7,280 nucleotides of DNA, taken from positions 1 through 7,280 of the forward strand of contig JBNJEF010000033.1 of NCBI GenBank assembly GCA_051745565.1, read 5' to 3'. This document shows positions 1 to 5,256 of this stretch, one piece after another; the stretch's first letter is position 1, and every line of letters starts with the position of its first letter. The position numbers and the translations under genes are program-made. Source of the DNA: SKVL01 sp051745565 (GTDB taxonomy: Bacteria > Patescibacteriota > Minisyncoccia > Phycocordibacterales > CSBR16-193). The notes under the pieces are model-generated. The model saw nothing but the letters and a program-made list of their open reading frames with translations, did not search any database and was not told the origin of the DNA.

Positions 1-256
1 AGTTCAGAAAGTAATTGCCATTGTTAGAGAGAAATACATGATCTAACTCACCGAAAACCCAAAGCTCATCACCCACTCTCTCCGGTGCTTTTGAAAAATG
101 AATGGTGTTCTCTTCTGTTATATTCGGAACCTCTGTAGCTCCCCTTTCTTTCTCAGGATAAAGTCCGGCCCTGTAAACAACGAAGCAAAAGACCAATAAA
201 AAAACAGACAGTAAAATAAGGACCTTAAAAATGCCTCTTTTGCTAAAACTGGACAT
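1..256 (-). CDS. Membrane-anchored protein, C-terminus cut off by the window edge; possible OB-fold domain
   Basis: An open frame starts with ATG at 256-254 and runs off the left edge, giving 85 visible residues. Residues 1-10 are short and basic (MSSFSKRG), residues 11-29 form one hydrophobic segment (signal anchor or signal peptide), and the rest would lie outside the membrane. Around residues 61-85 the pattern VGDELWVFGELDHVF, then FLN, resembles the opening strands of the OB-fold domains found in secreted nucleases and related proteins (G..v.v.G.v..v....g..FLN). That resemblance is from memory and the diagnostic part is outside the window. It lies 55 nt downstream of the membrane-protein gene on the same strand, with no convincing terminator between, so co-transcription is likely. 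No Shine-Dalgarno is visible before the ATG. The coding call is fairly secure; the function is not. Confidence 0.7.
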   Translation of the reverse strand, partial: MSSFSKRGIFKVLILLSVFLLVFCFVVYRAGLYPEKERGATEVPNITEENTIHFSKAPERVGDELWVFGELDHVFLSNNGNYFLN

Positions 257-311
257 TAAAACTAATTTTTAAGTTTCTAGAACTGAAGATCAGAAGCCGT
301 TAATTCCTCTA

Positions 312-1016
312 TTACACCTGCTCCTCAACCACCTGTTCATCCACCTCTTCTGTTTTGCTCTCTCCGAAGTCAACCTCTTCCTCAACAGATAATTTCTCAC
401 TCTCGCTAGATAAATATCTGTACGCGCAGATCATCACCATAGCCGAAACCGGAACAGTTATGAGTAAGCCGATTCCCAAAGCAAGCATCCCTGCGAAGTT
501 TAAAAGAATCACAAGTATTAAAAGACCGAATAATTGGAACCAATGGCCAGCGGTCATTGCCCAGGACCTTTTTAAGGCCTCTATGGGACCGAGCTGTTTA
601 TCTGCTATCAAAATATCGTAGAAATAGAACTTGATAGCGATAAAAAGACCTGGAATTATAAGAAGAATGAAACCTAAAGTCGCTATTATTCCATAAAAGA
701 TCCCGGCAACTACCAAGTACAAAACAGCCATCACGCCTTGAGAAAAAACTCTTTTGACCGAGGTGGGTGTACCAGAAGATAACTCCAAAAATACTCTGTG
801 TATACCAAGAGTTAACCATGACCCCATAATAAAGATCCCAAAACCCCAAAGAGACAAACCACCTGACTCCTCCTCAAATAAAATGGAACCCATCATCCCC
901 AGAGCAGTCAATATGACAAACACCAAAAGAACCGCCCCTAGCATTAGCTTCCAGTAAGTTTTGAAAAGGGACCACGCAGTACTGAAAGAATAAGAAATTA
1001 AAGATTCATTATTCAT
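312..1016 (-). CDS. Polytopic membrane protein, DUF975/YciC-like (glycerophosphodiesterase-membrane-domain type)
   Basis: A 234-residue integral membrane protein of unknown biochemical role. Hydrophobic segments lie at about 24-47, 56-71, 94-136 (probably two helices joined at a glycine-rich turn), and 160-198 (two helices). Two family-like signatures are visible: LLIIPGLFIAIKF at 118-130, and the loop GPIEALKRSWAMTAGHW at 143-159 followed by QLFGLLILVILLNF. This 'IIPGi...EALKRS..lt.Gh...lfgl' pattern is typical of the DUF975/YciC-like group of membrane proteins, whose function is poorly known. The C-terminal 30 residues are a highly acidic cytoplasmic or external tail (VEEEVDFGES, EEVDEQVVEEQ). 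The start at 1016 is supported by hydrophobicity beginning soon after. The upstream sequence is very AT-rich and I could not place a convincing -10 at a workable distance. Family assignment is by motif resemblance, not a search. Confidence 0.85.
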   Translation of the reverse strand: MNNESLISYSFSTAWSLFKTYWKLMLGAVLLVFVILTALGMMGSILFEEESGGLSLWGFGIFIMGSWLTLGIHRVFLELSSGTPTSVKRVFSQGVMAVLYLVVAGIFYGIIATLGFILLIIPGLFIAIKFYFYDILIADKQLGPIEALKRSWAMTAGHWFQLFGLLILVILLNFAGMLALGIGLLITVPVSAMVMICAYRYLSSESEKLSVEEEVDFGESKTEEVDEQVVEEQV

Positions 1017-1150
1017 AAATTTATAATTAACTTTTAATTACCTCAAATTAAGCATATCTCATCGTGTCCAAATATTACATAGTAAATGTGGATAAATTTC
1101 TTAAGCCGTTTTTATTGAATTCTTTCTATGCAGCTGATAAAATACAAAGT
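1017..1150. other. Divergent AT-rich intergenic region
   Basis: This 134-bp spacer separates the minus-strand membrane-protein gene from the plus-strand repeat gene. It holds the plus-strand promoter at 1115-1143 and one perfect DnaA-box-like 9-mer (TTATCCACA on the minus strand, positions 1087-1095). No RNA gene or further ORF is evident. Confidence 0.7.
1115..1143 (+). promoter_or_regulatory. Sigma70-type promoter for the 1151-1486 gene, predicted leaderless
   Basis: The -35 is TTGAAT (1115-1120) and the -10 is TAAAAT (1138-1143), separated by exactly 17 bp. Only 7 nt lie between the -10 and the ATG at 1151, so transcription should begin at or next to the A of the start codon, giving a leaderless mRNA. 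There is no room for a ribosome binding site. Confidence 0.6.
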
Positions 1151-1486
1151 ATGGAAAATTTTGAAAAAATAAACACCAATGAAGCAAATATTAATAATAC
1201 CTAGGGAAAAGAAAAAGATATCTGGGAAGAAGGAGAACCTCTCCTTGATCCTAATGAACAGGAAAGATTAAATCACTACAGGAAAAAACAAATAAACGGA
1301 GAACTAACTGACGAGGAAAGAGCGGATTTCCAAAGACTGCAACAAAAAGAAAGCGAGGCCAAGACCGGCCCCAAGCTTACCGAGGAAGAGGAAAACGAGC
1401 TAAGAGAACTAAGAAAGACCCAGATTGACAGAGAGTTTACCCCTGAAGAACTGGAAAGGTTTCAGTACCTACAAAACAAAGAATAA
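1151..1486 (+). pseudogene. Small charged helical-repeat protein, interrupted by an in-frame TAG at codon 18
   Basis: The frame opened by ATG 1151 stays open to TAA 1484-1486 except for one TAG at 1202-1204. Read through, it gives 111 residues. After the TAG the sequence is clearly protein-like: highly charged, helical, with four imperfect tandem units starting near residues 32, 52, 76 and 96 (LDPNEQERLNHYRKK, LTDEERADFQRLQQKE, LTEEEENELRELRKTQ, FTPEELERFQYLQNKE). No ATG, GTG or TTG occurs in frame between the TAG and the repeats, so an internal start is not obvious. The promoter places transcription start at ATG 1151, and a strong terminator follows the TAA, so the unit as a whole looks like one gene. 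A single C-to-T change (CAG to TAG) would explain it, as would a sequencing error, recent inactivation or readthrough. Function unknown; the repeats could mediate protein binding. Confidence 0.6.
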
Positions 1487-1526
1487 AAAAACAGGAAGAT
1501 AGAATACACAGGTTTTTAAAATCCTC

Positions 1527-1563
1527 AATTAAAAAAGAAGGTATCCTGCCTTCTTTTTTAATT
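1527..1563. terminator. Strong bidirectional intrinsic terminator
   Basis: A perfect 15-bp inverted repeat: left arm 1527-1541 (aattaaaaaagaagg), 7-nt loop 1542-1548, right arm 1549-1563. Each strand has an A-tract before and a T-tract after the GC-containing stem tip, so it works for both directions. It lies between two convergent genes, 40 nt after the plus-strand TAA and 30 nt beyond the minus-strand TGA. Confidence 0.85.
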
Positions 1564-1593
1564 AAAACTTAATTTGAAATAAACCAACTAAAC

Positions 1594-2082
1594 TCATTTC
1601 AGAGATCCGTTTCTCAAAAACCTCTCCACTTTCCTATCGTTCATATCCAGAGGATGCTCTACTGGATGCCTTTTATATTTACTATTACTTATTGCCCTAT
1701 CTCCCCCCAGAAAGAAGCCGATGTGTTTGTGCTTATCCTTATTTGAATACTCTTCACCCCAGATGACAACATCGCCCGGCTCGGGGTTCTCAGTATCTAC
1801 CCAACCGCTTCTTTCCATATCCTCTACCGTTGAAGCGACCGTAATATGTATCTCTTTTATCAATTTAAATATCACCAAAACCGAAGAAACAAAAAAGGCA
1901 CAAGAAAGGTCACCGTTGTCAGTTATGTCTTTCTTTTCACCATCCACATTAGCATAAACATTCTTGAACATCTCTGTTCCCGGAGAATTCTTTATAACCG
2001 CCATATAAGTATCAAAAGTTCTCGGTATCACAACTCTGTCTTTTTTTTCCAAAATAGCTGACCTTTTTGCCGACATAACCAT
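1594..2082 (-). CDS. Small NlpC/P60-like cysteine hydrolase-fold protein, apparently cytoplasmic
   Basis: A 162-residue protein (160 if started at Met3). The layout matches a papain-like NlpC/P60 or CHAP fold: Cys61 in DLSCAFFVSSVL at the start of a hydrophobic helix, the conserved turn PEPGDVVIWG at 100-109, then His120 in KHIGFFLGGDRAISN, with His139 or His143 as possible third polar residue. In such families the Cys and His form the catalytic pair acting on peptide or amide bonds, often in cell-wall peptides. No signal peptide or membrane segment is visible, which is odd for a wall hydrolase and suggests a cytoplasmic substrate or non-classical export. The annotated start is ATG 2082, but the promoter at 2083-2110 sits so close that transcription should begin near the second in-frame ATG (2076-2074), making Met3 the more likely leaderless start. 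The stop is TGA, which argues that TGA is not recoded here. Activity is inferred, not shown. Confidence 0.75.
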   Translation of the reverse strand: MVMSAKRSAILEKKDRVVIPRTFDTYMAVIKNSPGTEMFKNVYANVDGEKKDITDNGDLSCAFFVSSVLVIFKLIKEIHITVASTVEDMERSGWVDTENPEPGDVVIWGEEYSNKDKHKHIGFFLGGDRAISNSKYKRHPVEHPLDMNDRKVERFLRNGSLK

Positions 2083-2110
2083 ATCTTACAACATAAAATA
2101 AGAACTTCAA
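2083..2110 (-). promoter_or_regulatory. Probable promoter of the NlpC/P60-like gene
   Basis: Reading the minus strand, TTGAAG (2110-2105) and TAAGAT (2088-2083) are separated by 16 bp. The ATG at 2082 directly abuts the -10, while the in-frame ATG at 2076 lies 6 nt beyond it, close to the expected transcription start. Both hexamers match 4 of 6 consensus bases, so this is moderate evidence. Confidence 0.45.
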
Positions 2111-2121
2111 AAGCACAGATC

Positions 2122-2142
2122 AGCGGTTGATGTCTAACCGCT
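2122..2142 (-). terminator. Hairpin overlapping the stop codon of the 417-aa gene; possible terminator
   Basis: A perfect 7-bp GC-rich stem (2122-2128 with 2136-2142) encloses a 7-nt loop. On the minus strand the TAG stop (2136-2134) lies at the stem-loop junction. Downstream there is only a short run (GCTTTTG), so as an intrinsic terminator it is weak. Its position just before the separately promoted downstream gene supports a role in ending the yvcK transcript. Confidence 0.45.
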
Positions 2143-3387
2143 TATTCTTTTAACTGTCTTGGGCCACTTCCGTAGATCTTTATCCGCAAGCAAATACACC
2201 GCTTCTTTTTTAGAATAACCCAAACTCACCAGCTCCCCAAAAGCCTCCACTCCTTCTTTAAGCACTTCGCCATACTTTTCCAGATAAAGATCTTTAAGAC
2301 CTCTTTCTTTATCACTCCTTAAGAGATCTTCTCTGATCTTTATTTTCTCTTCAAAATCAAAAACACCATGATCTTCAATGCTGTGTCCGGAAATACTTAA
2401 AGAGATGATCTCATCCTTGACCCTATCAAGAGCTTCGCTCATCTTCATATCTAAATAGCGATCAAGGATCCTTTCTCTCTCATCAGAGTCGTTTTCTTTA
2501 TTAAGACCGACAATAAGATAATCCTTCTCTATCTCGGGAATATCTTCCTCAAAGATATTGCTTACTATTCTATTCTTTATATGCTGTTGCTCGTGCACAT
2601 CTACTTTTTGCAACTCTCTAAAGCCCCCGCTGGTACTTAAAACTGTATAATAAACAGGTGGGTGCGTACGAGAGATACGGAAAAAACCTTTCACCAAGAT
2701 CTCTTCATCTCTTTCATTTTCTTCTTCCTCTATTTCTACACCCCTTGCTCTTTGATCTATCAATATCACATTTTCACTGTTGGTTTGAATATCTACCGAC
2801 GCCGGGCCCACTTTCACCTCAAACTCCGAAGAATCATCAAATCTTACTCCGGTTAATTCCTCTATAAGATCAAGATCATCAGGAAATCTTTCACGAATAT
2901 CCAGAGCATCCTGCCTTTTTTGATAATAGATGTCCATGAGATGCTCGGCATCTTTTTTTTGCTCCTCGGTAAAGCCATAATACTTTCCGAATTGCTCCAC
3001 GATCTCTAACAGATCTTCTTTCGGTACATCATTATTGAATTCAATAGATCTTTCAATAAATATTCTACAATTAGCCCAGGCCTCTTTCTGTTTCCTCAAC
3101 TTTTCTCTGAACTCCCCGAGCTTCGCCTTCTTTTCTTCATTTGAAAGTTCAAGCACCTCTTGTATTTCTTCTTCGGGTGAAAAAACTCCCTCAATTGGAG
3201 GATTGCCGGCAACGAACTTCTTAAACTCAAATGACAGTAATTCAGAGAATTGCTCTTCGGTTAGCTCTTTTTTAACCTCTTTCCTCCTTGCTTCTTTATA
3301 ATTCTCAAAATTATCTAACAAGGAGTCCGTCTTCTCATTTTTATCTTCATCTTCTCCGAAAGAAAAAGGTATTTTTTCGCTGGACAT
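2134..3387 (-). CDS. Protein of unknown function with a zincin-like HExxH motif
   Basis: A 417-residue, highly charged soluble protein that I do not recognise as a named family. Residues 1-180 are mostly predicted helical and rich in Glu/Lys, with coiled-coil-like stretches near 30-60, 70-105 and 140-170. Residues 185-260 look like beta strands (FEVKVGPASVDI, ENVILIDQ, GFFRISRTHPPVYYTVLS). Then comes VDVHEQQHIKNRIV, with His265-Glu266-Gln-Gln-His269 fitting HExxH, the zinc-binding motif of zincin metallopeptidases. Glu326 in RVKDEIISLSISG, 57 residues later in a helix, is a plausible third ligand, as in gluzincins. The C-terminus (376-417) is helical and ends in a basic patch (LRKWPKTVKRISG). 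No signal peptide or membrane segment is present. It starts 8 nt after the yvcK stop and is probably in the same operon. No good Shine-Dalgarno is seen. Metallopeptidase activity is inferred from one motif and could be absent. Confidence 0.85.
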   Translation of the reverse strand: MSSEKIPFSFGEDEDKNEKTDSLLDNFENYKEARRKEVKKELTEEQFSELLSFEFKKFVAGNPPIEGVFSPEEEIQEVLELSNEEKKAKLGEFREKLRKQKEAWANCRIFIERSIEFNNDVPKEDLLEIVEQFGKYYGFTEEQKKDAEHLMDIYYQKRQDALDIRERFPDDLDLIEELTGVRFDDSSEFEVKVGPASVDIQTNSENVILIDQRARGVEIEEEENERDEEILVKGFFRISRTHPPVYYTVLSTSGGFRELQKVDVHEQQHIKNRIVSNIFEEDIPEIEKDYLIVGLNKENDSDERERILDRYLDMKMSEALDRVKDEIISLSISGHSIEDHGVFDFEEKIKIREDLLRSDKERGLKDLYLEKYGEVLKEGVEAFGELVSLGYSKKEAVYLLADKDLRKWPKTVKRISG

Positions 3388-3395
3388 ATTGGATA

Positions 3396-4352
3396 TTACA
3401 AAATTCTCTCCAAGAGACCGGCAAGCTTTTCAGGGTCATGTCTGACGATGCCACCCGATACACTTAGAAGATCCTCAACTATTAATTCTCTATTTCCCGA
3501 TTCCTCTCTAGGATGCTCAATAAAAAAAGACTTCTGCTCTTTATATTTCTCGAGTATATCACTCTCCGGCCTAGTGCTGTTAAAGATCACCTTATCCAAA
3601 CTCCTTGGCAGGAATTCCTCCATCTTCTCTATAAGATCAAAAGAATCAAAATCATCAGTTTCTCCGAACTTGGTCATTATATTGCCTATATACACGAACT
3701 GGGCTTTTGCTGAAGAGAGCTCTTTATGCACACCCTCAACCAAGAGATTGGGAATAATACTGGTATATAGATCTCCCGGACCGAAGATAATGTAGTCGGC
3801 TTTCCTTATTGCTTTTAGAACCTCCGGATAAACGTCTATTGAATCACTATGATGAGGAACCAGGAAAGTCCTTTTTATTTTCTCCTTCTGATCACCCCTG
3901 GGAACATCTATAGCCGATTCACCGAAAAGCCACGACCCATCGGTTAATTCCGCAACCAGAGTAGCTCTGTCGGTACTTACCGGCAATACCCGACCCTTAG
4001 TCTCTAAAACATCAGCCAACGCCTCCACACCTTGAGAAAAATCATTACAGTACTGCGAGAGCATAGTAAGGAGCATATTCCCCACACTATGCTCCGCCAG
4101 TTTAGCGTTATTTTTGAATCTTTTTTGCAAGATACTTCGCCCGGCCTCCCTATGAGGAGAAAGCGCCAATACGCACTTTAAAATATCTCCCGGAGGTAAG
4201 ACACCTAATTCATCCCTCAAGCGCCCCGTACTGCCTCCACTATCAGCCATTGAGACAACAGCCGTAACATTAAAATCCGGAACGTCCCTAACTCCGGAAA
4301 GTAGCACATACTGCCCACTACCGCCACCGACTGTTAATATTTCTTTGGACAT
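3396..4352 (-). CDS. yvcK: YvcK/GlmR family UDP-GlcNAc-binding regulator (gluconeogenesis factor)
   Basis: A full-length (318 aa) member of the YvcK/CofD-like family; the usual length is close to 320. Diagnostic motifs are all present: GGGSG at 9-13, SMADSGGSTGRLRDE at 34-48, LPPGD at 52-56, HSVGN at 88-92, GPGDLYTSIIPNLLV at 191-205 and YIGNIMTKFGET at 221-232. In Bacillus and related bacteria this protein is needed for growth on gluconeogenic carbon sources, binds UDP-N-acetylglucosamine and adjusts carbon flow into cell-wall precursors by acting on GlmS. It is a cytoplasmic Rossmann-like protein. The usual neighbours rapZ (yvcJ) and whiA are absent from this window; instead it leads a probable two-gene operon with the HExxH protein. 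The ATG at 4352 has an exact TATAAT 14 nt upstream and no Shine-Dalgarno, implying a very short leader. Confidence 0.96.
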   Translation of the reverse strand: MSKEILTVGGGSGQYVLLSGVRDVPDFNVTAVVSMADSGGSTGRLRDELGVLPPGDILKCVLALSPHREAGRSILQKRFKNNAKLAEHSVGNMLLTMLSQYCNDFSQGVEALADVLETKGRVLPVSTDRATLVAELTDGSWLFGESAIDVPRGDQKEKIKRTFLVPHHSDSIDVYPEVLKAIRKADYIIFGPGDLYTSIIPNLLVEGVHKELSSAKAQFVYIGNIMTKFGETDDFDSFDLIEKMEEFLPRSLDKVIFNSTRPESDILEKYKEQKSFFIEHPREESGNRELIVEDLLSVSGGIVRHDPEKLAGLLERIL

Positions 4353-4366
4353 AAACTTAAGTTGTT

Positions 4367-4372
4367 ATTATA
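4367..4372 (-). promoter_or_regulatory. -10 element of the yvcK promoter
   Basis: An exact TATAAT on the minus strand, 14 nt before the yvcK ATG, would give a leader of only about 7 nt. No good -35 hexamer is found at 16-18 bp upstream, so the promoter is weak or relies on other contacts. Confidence 0.5.
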
Positions 4373-4431
4373 AAACTAGCAAAAATAATAACTGATGTCA
4401 TTTAAAATAACTTCCAAATAAGATATAAACT

Positions 4432-4459
4432 TTGCTTTCCGAAGAAAACTGTTTATAAT
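4432..4459 (+). promoter_or_regulatory. Sigma70-type promoter of pyrH
   Basis: The -35 is TTGCTT (4432-4437), the spacer is 16 bp and the -10 is an exact TATAAT (4454-4459). Transcription should start near 4466, leaving an AU-rich leader of about 15 nt with no Shine-Dalgarno before the ATG at 4482. It is divergent from the yvcK promoter, the two -10 elements lying about 80 bp apart. Confidence 0.65.
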
Positions 4460-4481
4460 GCCATAAAATAATTTAAATTTT

Positions 4482-5219
4482 ATGAATACACAAAAAGAAG
4501 AAAGAACACCAAAGTATGAAAGAATACTTCTCAAACTCTCCGGCGAAGCACTAATGGGAAATGAAAAGTTCGGGATAGATCCCGATTTTATTTTTTACCT
4601 GGCCGAAGAGATAAAAGAGGCTCGCAACGCCGGCACCGACATAGTCATAGTGGTAGGCGGAGGCAACATATTCCGCGGAGTAGCAGGAAGCAAACAAGGA
4701 ATTGAGAGGGTCACCGCCGATTATATGGGTATGCTGGCAACCGTCTTTAATGGCCTGGCCTTACAGGATGCCCTCACCAGAAAAGATGTAGAAACACGCC
4801 TTCAGACATCTTTTGAGATGAAAGCCGTCGCTGAACCCTTTATAAGAAAGAAAGCTATCAGGCATTTACAAAAAGGGAGAGTGGTAATAACAAGCGGGGG
4901 TACAGGGCTTCCATATGTCACCACCGACACGGCCGCCGCCATAAGAGCCTTGGAACTTAAATGCCAAGCGATCTTCAAAGCCACCGGAGTGGGAGGAGTC
5001 TATGAAAAAGACCCCAAAGATGACCCAGAAGCTAAAAAATACGAAACCCTGACCTTGGAGCAAGCTTTCAAAAACGATGACATTAAAGTAATGGACAAAT
5101 CAGCCATTGAACTGTGCCGATCCAACGGTGTAAATATCGTGGTCTTTGATATATACCAAAAAGATAACCTTAAAAGGGCAGTACTCGGAGAAAAGCTTGG
5201 TACCACCATAAAAGCTTAA
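4482..5219 (+). CDS. pyrH: Uridylate kinase (UMP kinase)
   Basis: A 245-residue bacterial UMP kinase of the amino-acid-kinase fold, which phosphorylates UMP to UDP with ATP in the cytoplasm, the step that feeds UTP, CTP and UDP-sugar synthesis. Family motifs in order: KLSGEAL at 18-24, GGGNIFRG at 59-66, ADYMGMLAT at 79-87 followed by a helix ending LALQDAL, GGTGLPYVTTDTAA at 139-152 (canonically GGTGNPFFTTDTAA), KATGVGGVYEKDP at 166-178 and VMDKSAIELC at 203-212. The length is normal; the first dozen residues are a polar extension common in the family. In most bacteria pyrH sits between tsf and frr, but here it stands alone from its own promoter and faces a convergent gene. The stop codon lies inside a 16-bp palindrome. 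Confidence 0.97.
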   Translation: MNTQKEERTPKYERILLKLSGEALMGNEKFGIDPDFIFYLAEEIKEARNAGTDIVIVVGGGNIFRGVAGSKQGIERVTADYMGMLATVFNGLALQDALTRKDVETRLQTSFEMKAVAEPFIRKKAIRHLQKGRVVITSGGTGLPYVTTDTAAAIRALELKCQAIFKATGVGGVYEKDPKDDPEAKKYETLTLEQAFKNDDIKVMDKSAIELCRSNGVNIVVFDIYQKDNLKRAVLGEKLGTTIKA

Positions 5220-5225
5220 GCTTTT
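5210..5225. terminator. Perfect palindrome over the pyrH stop; weak terminator candidate
   Basis: aaaagcttaagctttt is a perfect 16-bp palindrome containing the pyrH TAA (5217-5219). As RNA it could fold into a 6-bp stem with a TTAA loop followed by a short U-run on either strand. It sits in the 37-bp gap between convergent genes and is the only terminator-like structure there. The stem is short and AT-rich. Confidence 0.35.
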
Positions 5226-5256
5226 CTTAGGAATAAACAGACGATCTTAAGTGATA

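Noticed and set aside
257..311. Terminator between the membrane-protein gene and the truncated gene
   Set aside because: Only a 4-bp stem (ctga...tcag) and an 8-bp palindrome (ttctagaa) are present, too weak to call.
1017..1150. Replication origin
   Set aside because: Only one DnaA box was found, with no cluster and no dnaA/dnaN/rpmH neighbour.
1128..1172. Short plus-strand frame MQLIKYKVWKILKK
   Set aside because: Its ATG lies within the promoter spacer, upstream of the predicted transcription start, and it is only 14 codons long.
1202..1204. TAG recoded as a sense codon genome-wide
   Set aside because: TAG ends the 417-aa gene and the active M14 gene at sensible positions, with hairpins or a convergent gene right after, so ordinary termination fits better.
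1594..1596. TGA recoding as in Gracilibacteria/Absconditabacteria
   Set aside because: TGA ends the NlpC/P60-like gene just before a strong terminator and no in-frame TGA occurs inside conserved genes.
2658..2867. Plus-strand open frames opposite the HExxH gene
   Set aside because: Antisense frames to a well-supported gene; composition is low-complexity and there is no promoter or start support.
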